From an uncultured Alphaproteobacteria bacterium (lineage in GTDB: Bacteria > Pseudomonadota > Alphaproteobacteria > HIMB59), in the NCBI GenBank assembly GCA_902594145.1, contig CACJLA010000009.1:1-33957 (forward strand): DNA of 33,957 bases. The letters are read 5' to 3'. The translations under genes were made by a program, and so were the position numbers. This document shows, piece after piece, positions 23,335 through 31,243 of this stretch (the first letter of the stretch is position 1; each line of letters begins with the position of its first letter). Below the pieces are notes generated by a model. It did no database searches and was not told the DNA's origin. It was given only the letters and a program-made list of their open reading frames with translations.

Positions 23335-24112
23335 CTTTATCTAGAAATTCATTAAGCTCTTTTTCTTCCATTTTAACAAGATGTTTATCTTCAGGGTATG
23401 CACCACTATTAAATTCATCAACAAACATCTTAAAACCTTTAATTCTTAATTCTTGTAATTCTCTCTCTTTAATTTCTAAATCCACATATTTTTTTGCATG
23501 TCGTGGATAATGACCAGCGTTTGTGCCAAGTATATCATTACAAAATAAATATTGTGTATCACATACATCACCACAACCCATACCCATAGTTATCATTTTA
23601 GTATTTTTTGTTATAAATTCCGCTAGCTCAACTGGTACCACCTCAACTTCTACACAAGCTACTCCAGCATTTTCGAGATCTTTTACTTTTTGATATACTT
23701 GAAAAGCTTCTTTTGATGTTTTTCCTACAGCTCTATAATTTGTCCATGTTGCAATATTTGGGACTAATCCAACGTGAGCAGTTACGGGTATTCCCTCTTT
23801 TGCCATAGCTTCAATAAAGTTAATAGAGTGTGAACAATAAATAGCATCAGCTCCCATTTCCATTATTTCAAAACCTTTTTTTATTGCCTCTTGAGGAGAA
23901 CTCACCAACCCATGTTTGAGACCAACAGATAAAAATGCTGTTGGAGCAACTTTTCTTACATCCTTGAAATGATGATCAGGCTCACAGGAAATTATTTCAA
24001 TTCCTGCTTTATAAGCAGCTTCTGCCTCTTTTGTGGTATCTATATGAGTTTGAGGCCATTTTTTTTTCCCTTTTTGACTCCATAAATCAAAAACGGTAGT
24101 TCTTTTAGCCAT
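23327..24112 (-). CDS. PanB-like (ketopantoate hydroxymethyltransferase family) protein, divergent
   Basis: A 261-residue TIM-barrel protein related to PanB, which adds a hydroxymethyl group from methylene-tetrahydrofolate to 2-ketoisovalerate. Shared features are GIPVTAHVGLVP (107-118), YRAVGKTSKEA, and EVEVVPVELAEFIT holding the catalytic glutamate (Glu157), followed by MGMGCGDVCDTQ. The N-terminal part differs: the usual YD-P-A and VGDS metal-binding motif is replaced by SCEPDHHF (42-49). It may therefore be a PanB paralogue acting on another 2-keto acid or performing a different aldol-type reaction. It overlaps the fatty acid desaturase gene by 8 bp and is probably the second gene of that operon. 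Confidence 0.8.
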   Translation of the reverse strand: MAKRTTVFDLWSQKGKKKWPQTHIDTTKEAEAAYKAGIEIISCEPDHHFKDVRKVAPTAFLSVGLKHGLVSSPQEAIKKGFEIMEMGADAIYCSHSINFIEAMAKEGIPVTAHVGLVPNIATWTNYRAVGKTSKEAFQVYQKVKDLENAGVACVEVEVVPVELAEFITKNTKMITMGMGCGDVCDTQYLFCNDILGTNAGHYPRHAKKYVDLEIKERELQELRIKGFKMFVDEFNSGAYPEDKHLVKMEEKELNEFLDKVK

Positions 24113-25097
24113 TGTTATTAGATGGAACGGCTACTTGTAATTCATATGAAGGGTTTTTTGCTTGTTTTAAAATTGTAGGGATGATTTCAGAGTATGCACC
24201 CCAAAGACCTTTCTTAGCTGGTGGCATCTGATCTTTAACTAATTGATGAAGTTTAGGCAAATTATGTGATGGCACAGTAGGGAACATATGGTGTTCAATA
24301 TGATATTCCATCTGCCAATATAAAAAACTGAAGATCGGGTTTAAATGCATTGTTCTGGTACTATATCTATGATCTTTGATATTATCTTTTAGCCCAGTGT
24401 GTTGAGTTAATCCAAAAAGTCTTTTGAGTGTTATCCCATAAAAGTTTGGAAATAAAAAATACAAAACCGGTAACCAAGATTGAAAAGCAATTGACATTGA
24501 AATTAATAAGATCCAAATACCAACATGTAATCTAGAAGAGTTTATGCATTTTTGATGTTCTCTTTCAGGAATTACTTGTTTCATCACTTCTGTTTTTTTG
24601 CCTAAAGCATGAAGAATAGTTTCGTACTGAGTTGTTTTTTTAAAGTTAATTATGTCAAAGAAAGGTATGAATAAACTGAAAAAGTAAAAAACATCAGTAG
24701 GCCTTCTAATGGCTATTTCAAAATCCAGAGGATCATCGAAATAAGTATAACCATGATGACGGAAATGAGACCATCTCCATCTTACTGGTTCAAAACCATT
24801 CATGTAACTTCCTATCTGGTAAAAAAAGTTGTTCCAGTAGTTAGTTTTAAATGCAGTTTTATGACCAGTCTCATGCCAAATTGGATCAGCGCAATTCCAA
24901 ATATTACCATAAATTAAAAAAAATAATAAAGACCACCAAGTACCCCATGTCATGTAAGCTAAAACACCGAATACAATTAAAGACCCAAAGAAAATAAACA
25001 TGTGTTTAAAACCTTGATAATCCGACTTCTTAAGAAGCTTTACAAATTCTTCTTTATCAACGTCACAATGATGCCATTTGTCTAAATCAACTTTCAT
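24105..25097 (-). CDS. Membrane fatty acid desaturase / hydroxylase-type di-iron protein
   Basis: A 330-residue integral membrane di-iron enzyme. Histidine boxes are in the right order and spacing: HETGH (75-79), HFRHH (111-115) and EYHIEHH (264-270), with an additional QHTG at 232. Hydrophobic stretches at about 34-66 and 192-220 give four membrane helices with the histidines on the cytoplasmic side. The family includes acyl-lipid desaturases and related hydroxylases, so the oxidised substrate is uncertain. The PanB-like gene overlaps its 3' end by 8 bp, suggesting a shared function or at least co-regulation; upstream lies a small membrane protein gene in the same orientation 39 bp away. Confidence 0.88.
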   Translation of the reverse strand: MKVDLDKWHHCDVDKEEFVKLLKKSDYQGFKHMFIFFGSLIVFGVLAYMTWGTWWSLLFFLIYGNIWNCADPIWHETGHKTAFKTNYWNNFFYQIGSYMNGFEPVRWRWSHFRHHGYTYFDDPLDFEIAIRRPTDVFYFFSLFIPFFDIINFKKTTQYETILHALGKKTEVMKQVIPEREHQKCINSSRLHVGIWILLISMSIAFQSWLPVLYFLFPNFYGITLKRLFGLTQHTGLKDNIKDHRYSTRTMHLNPIFSFLYWQMEYHIEHHMFPTVPSHNLPKLHQLVKDQMPPAKKGLWGAYSEIIPTILKQAKNPSYELQVAVPSNNNG

Positions 25098-25136
25098 TCA
25101 CAAAAAATATCATAAAATAAAAAAAAATAAATAAGG

Positions 25137-25574
25137 TCAGACAAAAGATCCTATTGCGCCAGCTATGGCAAGAATCAAGCCAAATCTAGACAAAAATCCA
25201 GAATTTTTAATATATTTTTGATTGGGGGTTAGGTTTTTTTTTGCTGATACATATAAATGCATATTTATAAATATGGTTGTTATTAAAATTAAGCTAGCTC
25301 CAAATAATTTCATATGAAAAGTCCAACCTAAATTAAATGATCCGTATATTACCAATAACAAAATAATTCCAGTAACCCACATCGTGATGATAGCTAATAA
25401 AGATAAAAATGTTAAAACCCTAAAACCTTTAGCCAAATGAGGCCCAGGCACTTTACCTTCTTTTTTAAATATAGATTGAATAACAGCACTACCAATACCT
25501 CCTCCTCCAGCAATAAACAGAGATATAAGGTGAAGAAACTTACAAATGTATAAAATCATACAAAAAAATATCAT
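25137..25574 (-). CDS. Four-helix membrane protein (CopD/DUF2269-like), unassigned
   Basis: A 145-residue protein with four hydrophobic helices. It begins with a KFLHLISLFIAGGGGIGSAV segment similar to the conserved K-x2-H start of CopD/DUF2269-type membrane proteins, where the histidine may bind heme or copper; a second histidine is in TFHMKLFG and a third in INMHLYV. Assignment beyond membrane protein is weak. It lies 39 bp upstream of the desaturase gene on the same strand and may supply electrons or assist it, but this is speculation. The start codon is 35 bp from the divergent dehydrogenase gene. Confidence 0.6.
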   Translation of the reverse strand: MIFFCMILYICKFLHLISLFIAGGGGIGSAVIQSIFKKEGKVPGPHLAKGFRVLTFLSLLAIITMWVTGIILLLVIYGSFNLGWTFHMKLFGASLILITTIFINMHLYVSAKKNLTPNQKYIKNSGFLSRFGLILAIAGAIGSFV

Positions 25575-25609
25575 AATTTGATATTTATGAGTTAATATAT
25601 TTTTAAAAG

Positions 25610-26581
25610 TTGATTAAAAAAAAGATTGTCACAGTAGTTGGTGCTGGCGTTATTGGTGCTGGATGGGCTGCTAGAATGCTAGCATGTGGTCTAATTGTTA
25701 AAGCTTATGACCCAAGTGCTAAGGCAAGAAAGCAACTATTATCAAATACTAAAATAGCTTTAAAAAGTCTTCAAAGATTAGGTTTAAATAAAAATGCAAA
25801 ACTTAGTAATTTGAAAATTTATTCTGATCTCAGAGATTCTCTTCATTCAACTACCTTTGTCCAAGAAAATGCTCCAGAGAATGAAAAGTTAAAGAGGAAA
25901 CTTCTTGAAGATATAGATAAATTATTGCCAAAAAATATAATCATTGCGTCTAGTTCATCCGGACTTTTACCTACAAGAATTCAATCTTTATGTAATTACC
26001 CAGAGAGAGTTTGTATAGGACATCCATTTAACCCTGTATATTTATTACCTCTTGTTGAATTGGTATCTGGAAAACAAACAAAGAAAAACACAATTACTAT
26101 TGCTAAGAAGTTTTACGAAGAAATAGGAATGAAGCCTTTAATTGTAAAAAAAGAAATTGAGGGCTATATATCTGATCGCTTACAGGAAGCTATTTGGAGG
26201 GAGGCACTTCACATTATTAAAGATGGTGTTGCATCAACTCAAGATGTTGACGATGCGATTATTTATGGGCCAGGATTACGATGGTCTTTTATGGGTGTTT
26301 GTCTAACTTTTCATCTTGCAGGAGGGCAAACTGGTATGAAACACATGTTAGAGCAGTTTGGACCCGCTCTTAAGTTACCTTGGACTAAATTAGAGGCTCC
26401 AAAACTCGATGCAAAACTAAAAAAATTAATGATTTTAGGCACAAAAAAACAGTCAGGAAAATACAGTATTAAAGATCTAGAGGTTCAAAGAGATATTTTT
26501 TTGATTGAAATCATGAAAACATTGAATAAATATCAAAGAAATAATTTTCCTAATTGGGATAAAACATTTAATAAATTTTAA
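25610..26581 (+). CDS. L-carnitine dehydrogenase / 3-hydroxyacyl-CoA dehydrogenase family protein
   Basis: A 323-residue NAD-dependent dehydrogenase. The Rossmann loop is VVGAGVIGAGWAARM, followed by an acidic residue in AYDPSA indicating NAD preference; SSSSGLLPT and GHPFNPVYLLPLVELV (holding the catalytic histidine) and EGYISDRLQEAIWREAL complete the 3-hydroxyacyl-CoA dehydrogenase pattern. The length of about 320 and the adjacent gamma-butyrobetaine dioxygenase point to carnitine 3-dehydrogenase, which oxidises carnitine to 3-dehydrocarnitine. The start is TTG at 25610 because no in-frame ATG lies upstream before a stop; no Shine-Dalgarno sequence is visible. One base separates it from the dioxygenase gene. 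The lyase/BKACE step that normally follows is not in the window. Confidence 0.85.
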   Translation: MIKKKIVTVVGAGVIGAGWAARMLACGLIVKAYDPSAKARKQLLSNTKIALKSLQRLGLNKNAKLSNLKIYSDLRDSLHSTTFVQENAPENEKLKRKLLEDIDKLLPKNIIIASSSSGLLPTRIQSLCNYPERVCIGHPFNPVYLLPLVELVSGKQTKKNTITIAKKFYEEIGMKPLIVKKEIEGYISDRLQEAIWREALHIIKDGVASTQDVDDAIIYGPGLRWSFMGVCLTFHLAGGQTGMKHMLEQFGPALKLPWTKLEAPKLDAKLKKLMILGTKKQSGKYSIKDLEVQRDIFLIEIMKTLNKYQRNNFPNWDKTFNKF

Positions 26582-26582
26582 T

Positions 26583-27725
26583 ATGAGTGAAAACCTTTTA
26601 ATTAAAACAATCGATAAAAATAACAAGTCTATTTTGGTCAATTGGAGTGATGGTTTTAAAAGTAAATATAATTTCCTATGGTTGAGAGATAATTGTCCCT
26701 CTGAAGTGCATCCAACAGCTCGTGAAAGAACTTTTAATTTGCTTGACGTATCTGAAAATATTCATCCTAAAAATTATTCTCTAAATAGCGAAGGTAATCT
26801 TGAGATTGAATGGAGTGAGGGAGGACATAAAAGTGTTTATGAGAGAGATTGGTTGAGACATAATTGTTATTCTTTAAAACACAGTCGAGAGTACGTTTCA
26901 CCATATAGGATTTGGGATAAATCCATGCAAGATAAATTTGCAGATATTCAAATAGATTACAGCGAAATAATAAGTGGAGATGATGGTATAAAAAAGTGGT
27001 TACAACAACTACATTTTTTTGGTATTTCAATTGTTAAAAATGCTCCAACAGAAGTAAATTCTGGTTTTGATATCCTTAAAAACATTAGTCATACTCGAGA
27101 AACTTTTTTTAAAACACCATTCGAGGTAATTGATATACCTAACCCTAATAATTCAGCTTATACTGCTGCAGGTTTAAGAAATCATATTGATTTACCATAT
27201 TATGAGATAGCTCCTGGATATCAGTTTCTTCACTGCTTAATCAATAATGCTACCGGGGGGGAGTCTGTTGCTGTAGATGGTTTTAAGGTAATTGATTTTT
27301 TAAAAAATAATCACCCAAGTGATTTTGAAGTATTACTGAATACGTCTGTGAAATTTGTAAATAGAGATTACACAACTAATACAATCAGAGTCATGCATAA
27401 ACCTATAATTACTCTCGATCACAATAATGATTATAATGATATTAGGTTCAGTGTTGCCTATATGGGAGTTATGGATTGTCATCCTGATCAAATGGATCAT
27501 TTTTACTCAGCATATAGAAAACTTTTAAGCTTACTTCACGATATAAGGTTTGAAATTAATTTTCGTATGCAAGCCGGAGATATTTTTAGTTTTAATAACC
27601 GAAGAGTGTTACATGGTAGGAAAGAGTATGATGCCAATTCTGGAGAAAGACACCTCCAAGGTTACTACATGGACAGAGATGAAATAGTAGGTCGATTAAA
27701 CTTTATTGAAAATATAAACCCTTAA
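26583..27725 (+). CDS. Gamma-butyrobetaine dioxygenase-like Fe(II)/2-oxoglutarate oxygenase
   Basis: A 380-residue protein with the two-domain BBOX layout: an N-terminal DUF971-like zinc domain (SVNWSDG-like start, FLWLRDNCPSEVHPTARER with cysteine and histidine ligands) and a C-terminal TauD-type double-stranded beta helix. Iron ligands are the His-x-Asp in NHIDLPYYE and the distal histidine in VLHGRKEY, and the arginine for 2-oxoglutarate follows in the GERHLQGYYMDRDE end. The family hydroxylates gamma-butyrobetaine to L-carnitine or trimethyllysine. Its partner gene one base upstream is the carnitine dehydrogenase homologue, so the pair could convert gamma-butyrobetaine through carnitine to 3-dehydrocarnitine, a route to glycine betaine and acetoacetate. 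Confidence 0.88.
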   Translation: MSENLLIKTIDKNNKSILVNWSDGFKSKYNFLWLRDNCPSEVHPTARERTFNLLDVSENIHPKNYSLNSEGNLEIEWSEGGHKSVYERDWLRHNCYSLKHSREYVSPYRIWDKSMQDKFADIQIDYSEIISGDDGIKKWLQQLHFFGISIVKNAPTEVNSGFDILKNISHTRETFFKTPFEVIDIPNPNNSAYTAAGLRNHIDLPYYEIAPGYQFLHCLINNATGGESVAVDGFKVIDFLKNNHPSDFEVLLNTSVKFVNRDYTTNTIRVMHKPIITLDHNNDYNDIRFSVAYMGVMDCHPDQMDHFYSAYRKLLSLLHDIRFEINFRMQAGDIFSFNNRRVLHGRKEYDANSGERHLQGYYMDRDEIVGRLNFIENINP

Positions 27726-27935
27726 TAAATAGGGCTGGATCAGAGTTAAGTTGTATTTTTTAGATAATTCTTTGGTGGCTCCATCTTTTTAACCTCAATT
27801 CTTAAACCTATCCTCTGGTTGATTCCATATTATCAAATTAATTAATTTTTGTATTTTTATTTTTAAAAATGTGTTGGTAATTCATTAATTACTTATTTGT
27901 GTTAAATTGTTTAAATTACTAAATCTGAGGCGATT

Positions 27936-27968
27936 ATGATCTATGAAAAACAGTTAATTTTGTTATAA
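27936..27968 (+). CDS. Possible 10-residue leader peptide upstream of the PIMT-like gene
   Basis: A minimal frame of ATG plus nine codons and TAA encodes MIYEKQLILL. It is preceded by GAGG at a spacing of 5 bp, one of the few clear Shine-Dalgarno sequences in the window, while the following gene at 27980 has none. It is in a different frame from that gene. A regulatory leader or upstream ORF is possible; chance is equally possible. The rest of the 27726-27979 gap shows no convincing gene or terminator. Confidence 0.2.
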   Translation: MIYEKQLILL

Positions 27969-27979
27969 ATCAATTTTAC

Positions 27980-28642
27980 ATGAATTTTGAACAAGCAAGA
28001 TCAAATATGGTTCTTAATCAACTAAGAGCTAATCGTATAAGAAATTCATCGCTAATAGAAAAAATTGAACTATTCCCTAGAGAAAATTTGTATCCAAAGG
28101 AATTTAAACATCTTGCATACTCAGATAAAATTTTATTTTTAGATGATGGCCGTTTTATTCTACCTCCTTTAACATCATTTCACTTAGTTCAGGCTTTAGG
28201 TGAGATTAATAATGATAATATTTTAGAAATAGGACCTGGGTTTGGAACATCTACATCAATTATGAGTGAATTTTCCTCTAATATTGACTGCATTGAGACC
28301 TCTAAACAAATGATACAGGTTTTTAAAGACAGCATAGAGGATGATTTATTCAATGCATCTTTATTAGATTTATCTATTGATGATTTTTTTTATAATAAAA
28401 AAATAAAAATTCAGAAGTACCAAAAGATTATTATTAATGGTTCGCTTGATGAAGAACCTTTAGATATAATTAAAAACTCATCAGATAATGCTGAAATAGT
28501 CTGTATAATAGATAATAAAAATTTTAAACACAAAATAGTTAAGTATGTAAAAGTAGATGGCAACTCAAATAGGTTTGTTATAGATGAGGCATCATCCTCC
28601 TACATTTATAAATATGTTCAATCTGAACCATTTGTTTTTTAG
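27980..28642 (+). CDS. Protein-L-isoaspartate O-methyltransferase-like protein
   Basis: A 220-residue methyltransferase. The N-terminus EQARSNMVLNQLRANRI and a LAYSDKILFLDDGRFILPPLTSFHLVQAL stretch follow the PIMT family plan, with SAM-binding motif I in ILEIGPGFGTSTSIMSE. The isoaspartate-binding motif is blurred (SDK is kept but the GQ-ISxP segment is changed to GRFILPP), so whether it repairs proteins is uncertain; alphaproteobacteria often carry such a degenerate copy upstream of tolC and valS. Here valS follows after 3 bp, without tolC. No Shine-Dalgarno is visible; a 10-codon frame with one lies just upstream. Confidence 0.78.
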   Translation: MNFEQARSNMVLNQLRANRIRNSSLIEKIELFPRENLYPKEFKHLAYSDKILFLDDGRFILPPLTSFHLVQALGEINNDNILEIGPGFGTSTSIMSEFSSNIDCIETSKQMIQVFKDSIEDDLFNASLLDLSIDDFFYNKKIKIQKYQKIIINGSLDEEPLDIIKNSSDNAEIVCIIDNKNFKHKIVKYVKVDGNSNRFVIDEASSSYIYKYVQSEPFVF

Positions 28643-28645
28643 TAA

Positions 28646-31243
28646 ATGGATGATTTCCAAAATAAAAAAGAATATGAAAATGAAATTTACCAACTGTGGT
28701 TAGAAAAAGAATGTTTCAAACCTAAATATAATTTTGATAAGAATTTTTCTATTTGTATACCACCACCAAATGTTACTGGTTCTTTACACATGGGGCATGC
28801 CTTAAATAATACAATTCAAGATATATTAACTAGATATCACCGGATGAATGGTTTCAATACTCTATGGCAACCAGGTACAGATCACGCAGGTATAGCTACC
28901 CAAATGGTCGTTGAAAGAAACTTAGCTGAGAAAAACATTTATAGAAAAGATTTATCACGAGATGAATTCATTGAAAAAATATGGGAATGGAAAGAATATT
29001 CAGGTTCTACTATTATCAACCAATTAAAAAGATTAGGAAGTTCATGTGATTGGTCAAGAGAAAGATTTACAATGGACGAGGGATTATCCTATGCTGTTAG
29101 AAAAGTCTTTGTATCATTATATAACGATGGTTTAATTTACAAAGATCAAGCTCTTGTAAATTGGGATACCAAATTTAAAACAGCTATTTCAGATTTGGAG
29201 GTTGTTCCTACTGATGTTAGTACTCAAATTTATTATATTAAATATCCCTGTTCCAACTCGAAAACCATAACTGTCGCTACTGTAAGACCAGAAACCATTT
29301 TTGGTGATGTTGCTATTGCAGTTAATCCTGGGGATAGTAGATATCTCTCATTAAAAAATGAAACTTTTACAATTCCTTTAACATCAAGAACTATCCCACT
29401 CATACTCGATGAATATTCAGATCCAGATATGGGAAGCGGTGCAGTTAAAATTACTCCTGCTCATGATTTTAATGATTTTGAAATTGGTAAAAGGCATAAT
29501 TTAGAGTTATTAAACATCCTAAATGACGATGGATCATTAAATGAAAATTGCCCAAAAGAATTTCAAGGAGTAGATCGATTTGAAGCTAGAAAAAAAGTTG
29601 TTCGCTTATTAAAAGAAAAAGGCTTCATAGAAAAAATTGAAGATTATAAAACTACAATACCGTACGGAGATCGCTCAAATACAATTGTAGAACCCTACTT
29701 AACCCATCAGTGGTTTTGCAATGCTGAAGAATTAGCAAAGCAGGCAATGAAAGTTGTAAAAGATGGTGATACAAAATTTTTTCCATCAAATTGGGAGAAG
29801 ACTTATTTTCAATGGATGGAAAAGATAAGACCATGGTGCATTTCTCGGCAAATATGGTGGGGCCATCAAATACCTGTATGGTATGGTCCAGATGGTAAAG
29901 AATTTTGTGCAGAGACAGAGGAAGAGGCTAAAAATTTGGCTATAGATTTCTACAAGGCAGATAAAATTATTTTAAAAAGAGACCAAGATGTCTTAGATAC
30001 ATGGTTTTCTTCAGCTCTTTGGCCTTTTTCTACATTGGGTTGGCCCGATAAAGAACAAACCTTAGATACGTTTTATCCAAACTCTGTCTTAGTTACAGGT
30101 TTTGATATTATCTTTTTTTGGGTTGCCCGCATGATGATGATGGGAAACAAATTTATGTCAGAAACGCCTTTTAAAACTGTTTATGTTCATGCCCTTGTCC
30201 GGGATGAGAAAGGGCAAAAAATGTCTAAATCAAAAGGCAATGTCATAGATCCTTTAGAAATAATTGATAAGTATGGAGCTGATACACTTCGTTTTACCTT
30301 AACATCATTAAATACCCCTGGAAGAGACGTAAGATTAAGTGAGCAACGTATTGCAGGTTATAGAAATTTTGTCACTAAAATTACTAATGCTTATAAATTT
30401 GCAGAATTTAAAGAAATCTATCCTCTAAATTTAAAGGATAATATTAATCCAGAACATATATTTAATATTTGGATCATCAATGAATTTCAAGATTTATATA
30501 AAAAAGCACAAGAAAATTATAAAAAATATTATTTTCATGAAGTGGCTAACCAATTATACCATTTTACATGGCATACTTTTTGTGACTGGTATATTGAATT
30601 ATCTAAAAATTTATTAGATGACAATCAATATGCCAATGAAACTAAATTTACTTTTCATTTGATATTTAATTCTTTACTGCAACTTTTACACCCAGTCATT
30701 CCATTCATAACTGAAAAGTTATGGGGTAAAAATAACAAAGATATTTTAATGAATCATCAATGGGACTATATTGATTTAAAGATTGATAGTGAAAATGTAT
30801 CTAAAACAAAATTATTTATTGACTTTATAGAAGAGTACAGATCAATTGAAAAACTTTTTGAAATCAAAAAAAAAGATGATGTAAAAATTTTTTCTAATAA
30901 TCAATCAATCCAATCTATATTATTTGATAACAAAGAAACTTTTGAATTTTTAACAAGAAAAAAACTTTCTAAATCGCAAAATGAAAATAGTTTTACATTG
31001 CCTTTCAAGGAATTTGATTTTGAAATTTCTACAAATCAAATAGATAAATCTAAAATTAAAGTAAAACTTAATGATAATAAAAGCACTTTAGAAAAAGAAA
31101 AAAACACTATTGATAAAAACTTATCAAATGAAAATTTTGTATCTAGAGCCCCTAAGCAATTAATCGACCAAAATACAGAAAGACAGGGATCAATAAATAT
31201 GGAATTGTCTAAAATTGATAGTATATTAAAAAATATTCAATAA
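28646..31243 (+). CDS. valS: Valine-tRNA ligase
   Basis: An 865-residue class I aminoacyl-tRNA synthetase that charges tRNA-Val. The ATP-binding HIGH-type motif is PPPNVTGSLHMGHALN (HMGH at 48-51) and the KMSKS motif is at 525-529 (GQKMSKSKGN). The CP1 editing domain lies between, with the characteristic TVRPETIFGDVAIAVNP. The anticodon-binding domain is followed by the C-terminal coiled-coil arm typical of ValRS (ERQGSINMELSKIDSILKNI). Length agrees with the short bacterial/alphaproteobacterial form. It starts 3 bp after the PIMT-like gene and shares a TAATG junction with ilvD, so the three are one operon. Confidence 0.97.
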   Translation: MDDFQNKKEYENEIYQLWLEKECFKPKYNFDKNFSICIPPPNVTGSLHMGHALNNTIQDILTRYHRMNGFNTLWQPGTDHAGIATQMVVERNLAEKNIYRKDLSRDEFIEKIWEWKEYSGSTIINQLKRLGSSCDWSRERFTMDEGLSYAVRKVFVSLYNDGLIYKDQALVNWDTKFKTAISDLEVVPTDVSTQIYYIKYPCSNSKTITVATVRPETIFGDVAIAVNPGDSRYLSLKNETFTIPLTSRTIPLILDEYSDPDMGSGAVKITPAHDFNDFEIGKRHNLELLNILNDDGSLNENCPKEFQGVDRFEARKKVVRLLKEKGFIEKIEDYKTTIPYGDRSNTIVEPYLTHQWFCNAEELAKQAMKVVKDGDTKFFPSNWEKTYFQWMEKIRPWCISRQIWWGHQIPVWYGPDGKEFCAETEEEAKNLAIDFYKADKIILKRDQDVLDTWFSSALWPFSTLGWPDKEQTLDTFYPNSVLVTGFDIIFFWVARMMMMGNKFMSETPFKTVYVHALVRDEKGQKMSKSKGNVIDPLEIIDKYGADTLRFTLTSLNTPGRDVRLSEQRIAGYRNFVTKITNAYKFAEFKEIYPLNLKDNINPEHIFNIWIINEFQDLYKKAQENYKKYYFHEVANQLYHFTWHTFCDWYIELSKNLLDDNQYANETKFTFHLIFNSLLQLLHPVIPFITEKLWGKNNKDILMNHQWDYIDLKIDSENVSKTKLFIDFIEEYRSIEKLFEIKKKDDVKIFSNNQSIQSILFDNKETFEFLTRKKLSKSQNENSFTLPFKEFDFEISTNQIDKSKIKVKLNDNKSTLEKEKNTIDKNLSNENFVSRAPKQLIDQNTERQGSINMELSKIDSILKNIQ

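Noticed and set aside
26767-27030. Minus-strand 87-codon frame inside the dioxygenase gene
   Set aside because: Overlaps the conserved BBOX coding sequence and shows no features.
27726-27979. Non-coding RNA or terminator in the 254-bp gap before the PIMT-like gene
   Set aside because: Only weak 4-bp stems (AACC/GGTT) are visible and no T-tract hairpin; nothing beyond the tiny 10-codon frame can be supported.
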